Below are positions 62,675 through 64,000 of a DNA stretch of 64,000 nucleotides, in pieces. This DNA comes from an uncultured delta proteobacterium. Lineage in GTDB: Bacteria > Desulfobacterota > Desulfobulbia > Desulfobulbales > Desulfocapsaceae. Every line of letters starts with the position of its first letter. The first letter of the stretch is position 1. The stretch is taken from assembly GCA_903901335.1 (NCBI GenBank), contig CAIUQR010000061.1, forward strand, positions 124,001-188,000, in the 5' to 3' direction. Below the pieces are notes generated by a model. That model was not told where the DNA came from and did not search any database. It saw only the letters and a program-made list of their open reading frames with translations. Both the position numbers and the translations under genes were made by a program.

Positions 62675-63721
62675 CATTCGTCCGAGACAGGGAGCCTGGG
62701 GAATTCCATCCAGGCTCCCTTGAATTGAGTGTCCTTTCTGCTTGTGCTGAATTGTGAGGCGTATCGCGCTTCGGATATCATCGTCGGTGCCGCCGCTCCG
62801 CAGGATCTCCCGGATATCGGTTTCCTGATCACTCAACAGGCAGGAGCGGAGCCGCCCTTCGGAGGTCAGGCGCAACCGGTTGCAGCTGTCACAGAAATGA
62901 TGGCTGATCGGACTGATAAAACCGATACTGCCTTGTCTGCCTCCTTTGTCCGTCAGACCGAAAACCCTGGCCGGGCCTTCAGATCGCTGCCCTTCTTTGG
63001 CGGTCAATTCCCCTGCCTGCGAAATAATCGACTGGATATCCGCGGCAGCCACAAAAAGCTTCTTGTCCCAGCCGTTTTGTTCACCTACGGGCATGAACTC
63101 GATAAATCGAACCTGGATCGGCCAAGAGAGGGCAAGCCGGGCAAAATCGAGAAATTCATCGTCATTGACCCCTCGCATCGCCACCACATTCAGTTTCACA
63201 TAAAAGCCTAGATCTCTTGCCGTCTCTATACCTTGCCAGACTTTATGAAAAAAATCCCTGCCTGTTATCCGGGCAAACTTCTTCGGCTGCAGGGAATCCA
63301 GAGAGATGTTCAGATGACGGATACCAGCCTGATAGAGCGATTCGGCTGATTCCCGCAGAAGAACACCATTGGTGGTCAGCCGTATCTGTTCCAGTCCTTC
63401 AATACTGCCAAGGTTCCGGATAAAATCAATGACCCCGCGTCTGACCAACGGTTCGCCACCGGTCAGACGGACCTTGCTCATTCCCATGGATACCGCAACC
63501 ATTACAAAATGCAAAAGTTCCTCATAGGTCAGCAGATCCTGATGCTGCAGGACCGCAACCGATTTCAGATGGGACACTGTCTCATCGCTGGTATCCGGCA
63601 GACAATACATACAACGCAGATTGCAGCGATCGGTTATCGACAGACGCAGATAGGAAATGGTGCGCGCAAACTGATCTACAAGTTGTTCCGAGGGCTTATT
63701 TTTTCTTGAATTCCTTTCCAT
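62657..63721 (-). CDS. moaA: GTP 3',8-cyclase (molybdenum cofactor step 1)
   Basis: A 354-residue radical SAM enzyme. Cluster I is SITDRCNLRCMYCLP; cluster II Cys are in CDSCNRLRLTSEGRLRSCL; the C-terminal Gly-Gly tail needed for activity is kept (MSRIGG). It converts GTP to the 3',8-cyclised product in Moco synthesis. The C-terminal segment before MSRIGG is longer than usual and is encoded by a 10-bp stem hairpin that also follows pheA. The start has ggaa upstream. Confidence 0.95.
   Translation of the reverse strand: MERNSRKNKPSEQLVDQFARTISYLRLSITDRCNLRCMYCLPDTSDETVSHLKSVAVLQHQDLLTYEELLHFVMVAVSMGMSKVRLTGGEPLVRRGVIDFIRNLGSIEGLEQIRLTTNGVLLRESAESLYQAGIRHLNISLDSLQPKKFARITGRDFFHKVWQGIETARDLGFYVKLNVVAMRGVNDDEFLDFARLALSWPIQVRFIEFMPVGEQNGWDKKLFVAAADIQSIISQAGELTAKEGQRSEGPARVFGLTDKGGRQGSIGFISPISHHFCDSCNRLRLTSEGRLRSCLLSDQETDIREILRSGGTDDDIRSAIRLTIQHKQKGHSIQGSLDGIPQAPCLGRMSRIGG
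62692..62721 (+). terminator. Hairpin after pheA, inside the moaA 3' end
   Basis: A perfect 10-bp stem gggagcctgg / ccaggctccc with a 10-nt loop begins 18 bp after the pheA stop. It likely ends pheA transcription though only a weak T-rich stretch follows. The same bases encode the C-terminal segment of MoaA on the other strand. Confidence 0.6.
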
Positions 63722-63910
63722 TGCCGGATTCTGAATATGATATACGTTTAAAAATCATGCGATTACAACATGATCCAAAAAATCTGCAGTTTCAATCCTC
63801 ATTGACTTTCGGACCAATGGCATTTATATTGGCTACCTCTTAGTAACCGTAACCATCTCCGAATAATACGCACTCTTCATACTCTCAAACACTATGACTT
63901 TGCAACATTC

Positions 63911-64000
63911 ATGCTCACTTTAGGGATTGAAAGCTCATGCGACGATACGGCAGCAGCTGTCCTGCAAGACAGTGACACGCTGCTCTCCAGCGTCATCAGC
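63911..64000 (+). CDS. tsaD: tRNA N6-threonylcarbamoyltransferase, N-terminal part (partial)
   Basis: The first 30 codons of a gene running off the window: MLTLGIESSCDDTAAAVL is the N-terminal signature of TsaD (Gcp/Kae1), the ASKHA-fold enzyme that, with TsaB and TsaE, makes t6A37 in ANN-reading tRNAs. Divergent from moaA across a 189-bp gap. A clear Shine-Dalgarno is not visible. Confidence 0.93.
   Translation, partial: MLTLGIESSCDDTAAAVLQDSDTLLSSVIS

Noticed and set aside
1-64000. CRISPR arrays, insertion sequences, prophage or integrase genes
   Set aside because: No repeat-spacer pattern, transposase, integrase or phage structural gene was seen on either strand.

Overview
The window looks like about 64 kb of a Desulfobacterota (deltaproteobacterial) chromosome, most likely a Desulfobulbales-type anaerobe. 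This is inferred from gene content alone: LL-diaminopimelate aminotransferase (DapL), the DUF39 homocysteine-forming sulfurtransferase, an AhbD-like radical SAM haem enzyme beside HemE, an anaerobic-type cobalamin cluster (CbiD, CobM, CobL), an FmdE-type protein, a bacteriohemerythrin, and PAS/Cys-pair modules common in that group. Coding density is high and I see no rRNA operon, CRISPR array, insertion sequence or prophage. One tRNA gene, tRNA-Pro(CGG), is present.

Region 1 (1-21.5 kb) is accessory-like with a phosphate flavour. It holds the end of phoB, phoR, a CPBP protease, an EAL/CBS/GGDEF c-di-GMP protein and a bacteriohemerythrin. Next come a bifunctional ornithine-lipid synthase (OlsF-like) and a PIN-PhoH ATPase broken by a frameshift in a six-G run. 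A tightly packed four-gene unit follows: a 779-residue unknown protein, a phosphatidylserine-decarboxylase-like protein, an Lgt-like membrane protein and a DUF2971 protein. Then come a purple-acid-phosphatase-like secreted enzyme, a secreted 5'-nucleotidase-like enzyme, a PAS protein with a C-terminal Cys-pair module, PsiE, a Zn-independent-type DksA and a free-standing copy of that Cys-pair module. The recurrence of phosphate genes suggests a phosphorus-scavenging and membrane-lipid-remodelling neighbourhood. The four-gene unit is the best candidate for an undescribed system.

Region 2 (22-34.6 kb) carries an orphan polytopic membrane protein, an ahbD-hemE-HD operon on the minus strand, and a MacAB-like exporter (fusion protein, ATPase, two permeases). 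It also holds rlmN with a radical SAM gene, serC and trmL.

Region 3 (34.8-49.4 kb) is mostly housekeeping: lysC with a terminator-like leader hairpin, a ComEA-like HhH protein, miaA, recJ, purB, a DUF4911 protein, miaB, an SH3/coiled-coil membrane protein and a small two-CxxCH protein. It continues with pepN, dapL, a deletion remnant of a prephenate dehydratase gene, and ispH.

Region 4 (49.5-64 kb) is a long minus-strand run: cbiD-cobL-cobM-cobO-fmdE-hisHF-dctB-dctD-like, with gaps of at most about 25 bp or 4-bp overlaps. It lies downstream of HU and tRNA-Pro. After HU come a LarE-like/DUF39 pair, an intact bifunctional pheA with a good sigma70-type promoter, moaA overlapping the pheA end, and the first 30 codons of tsaD running off the window. 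HisHF is a fused enzyme that strongly resembles eukaryotic HIS7.
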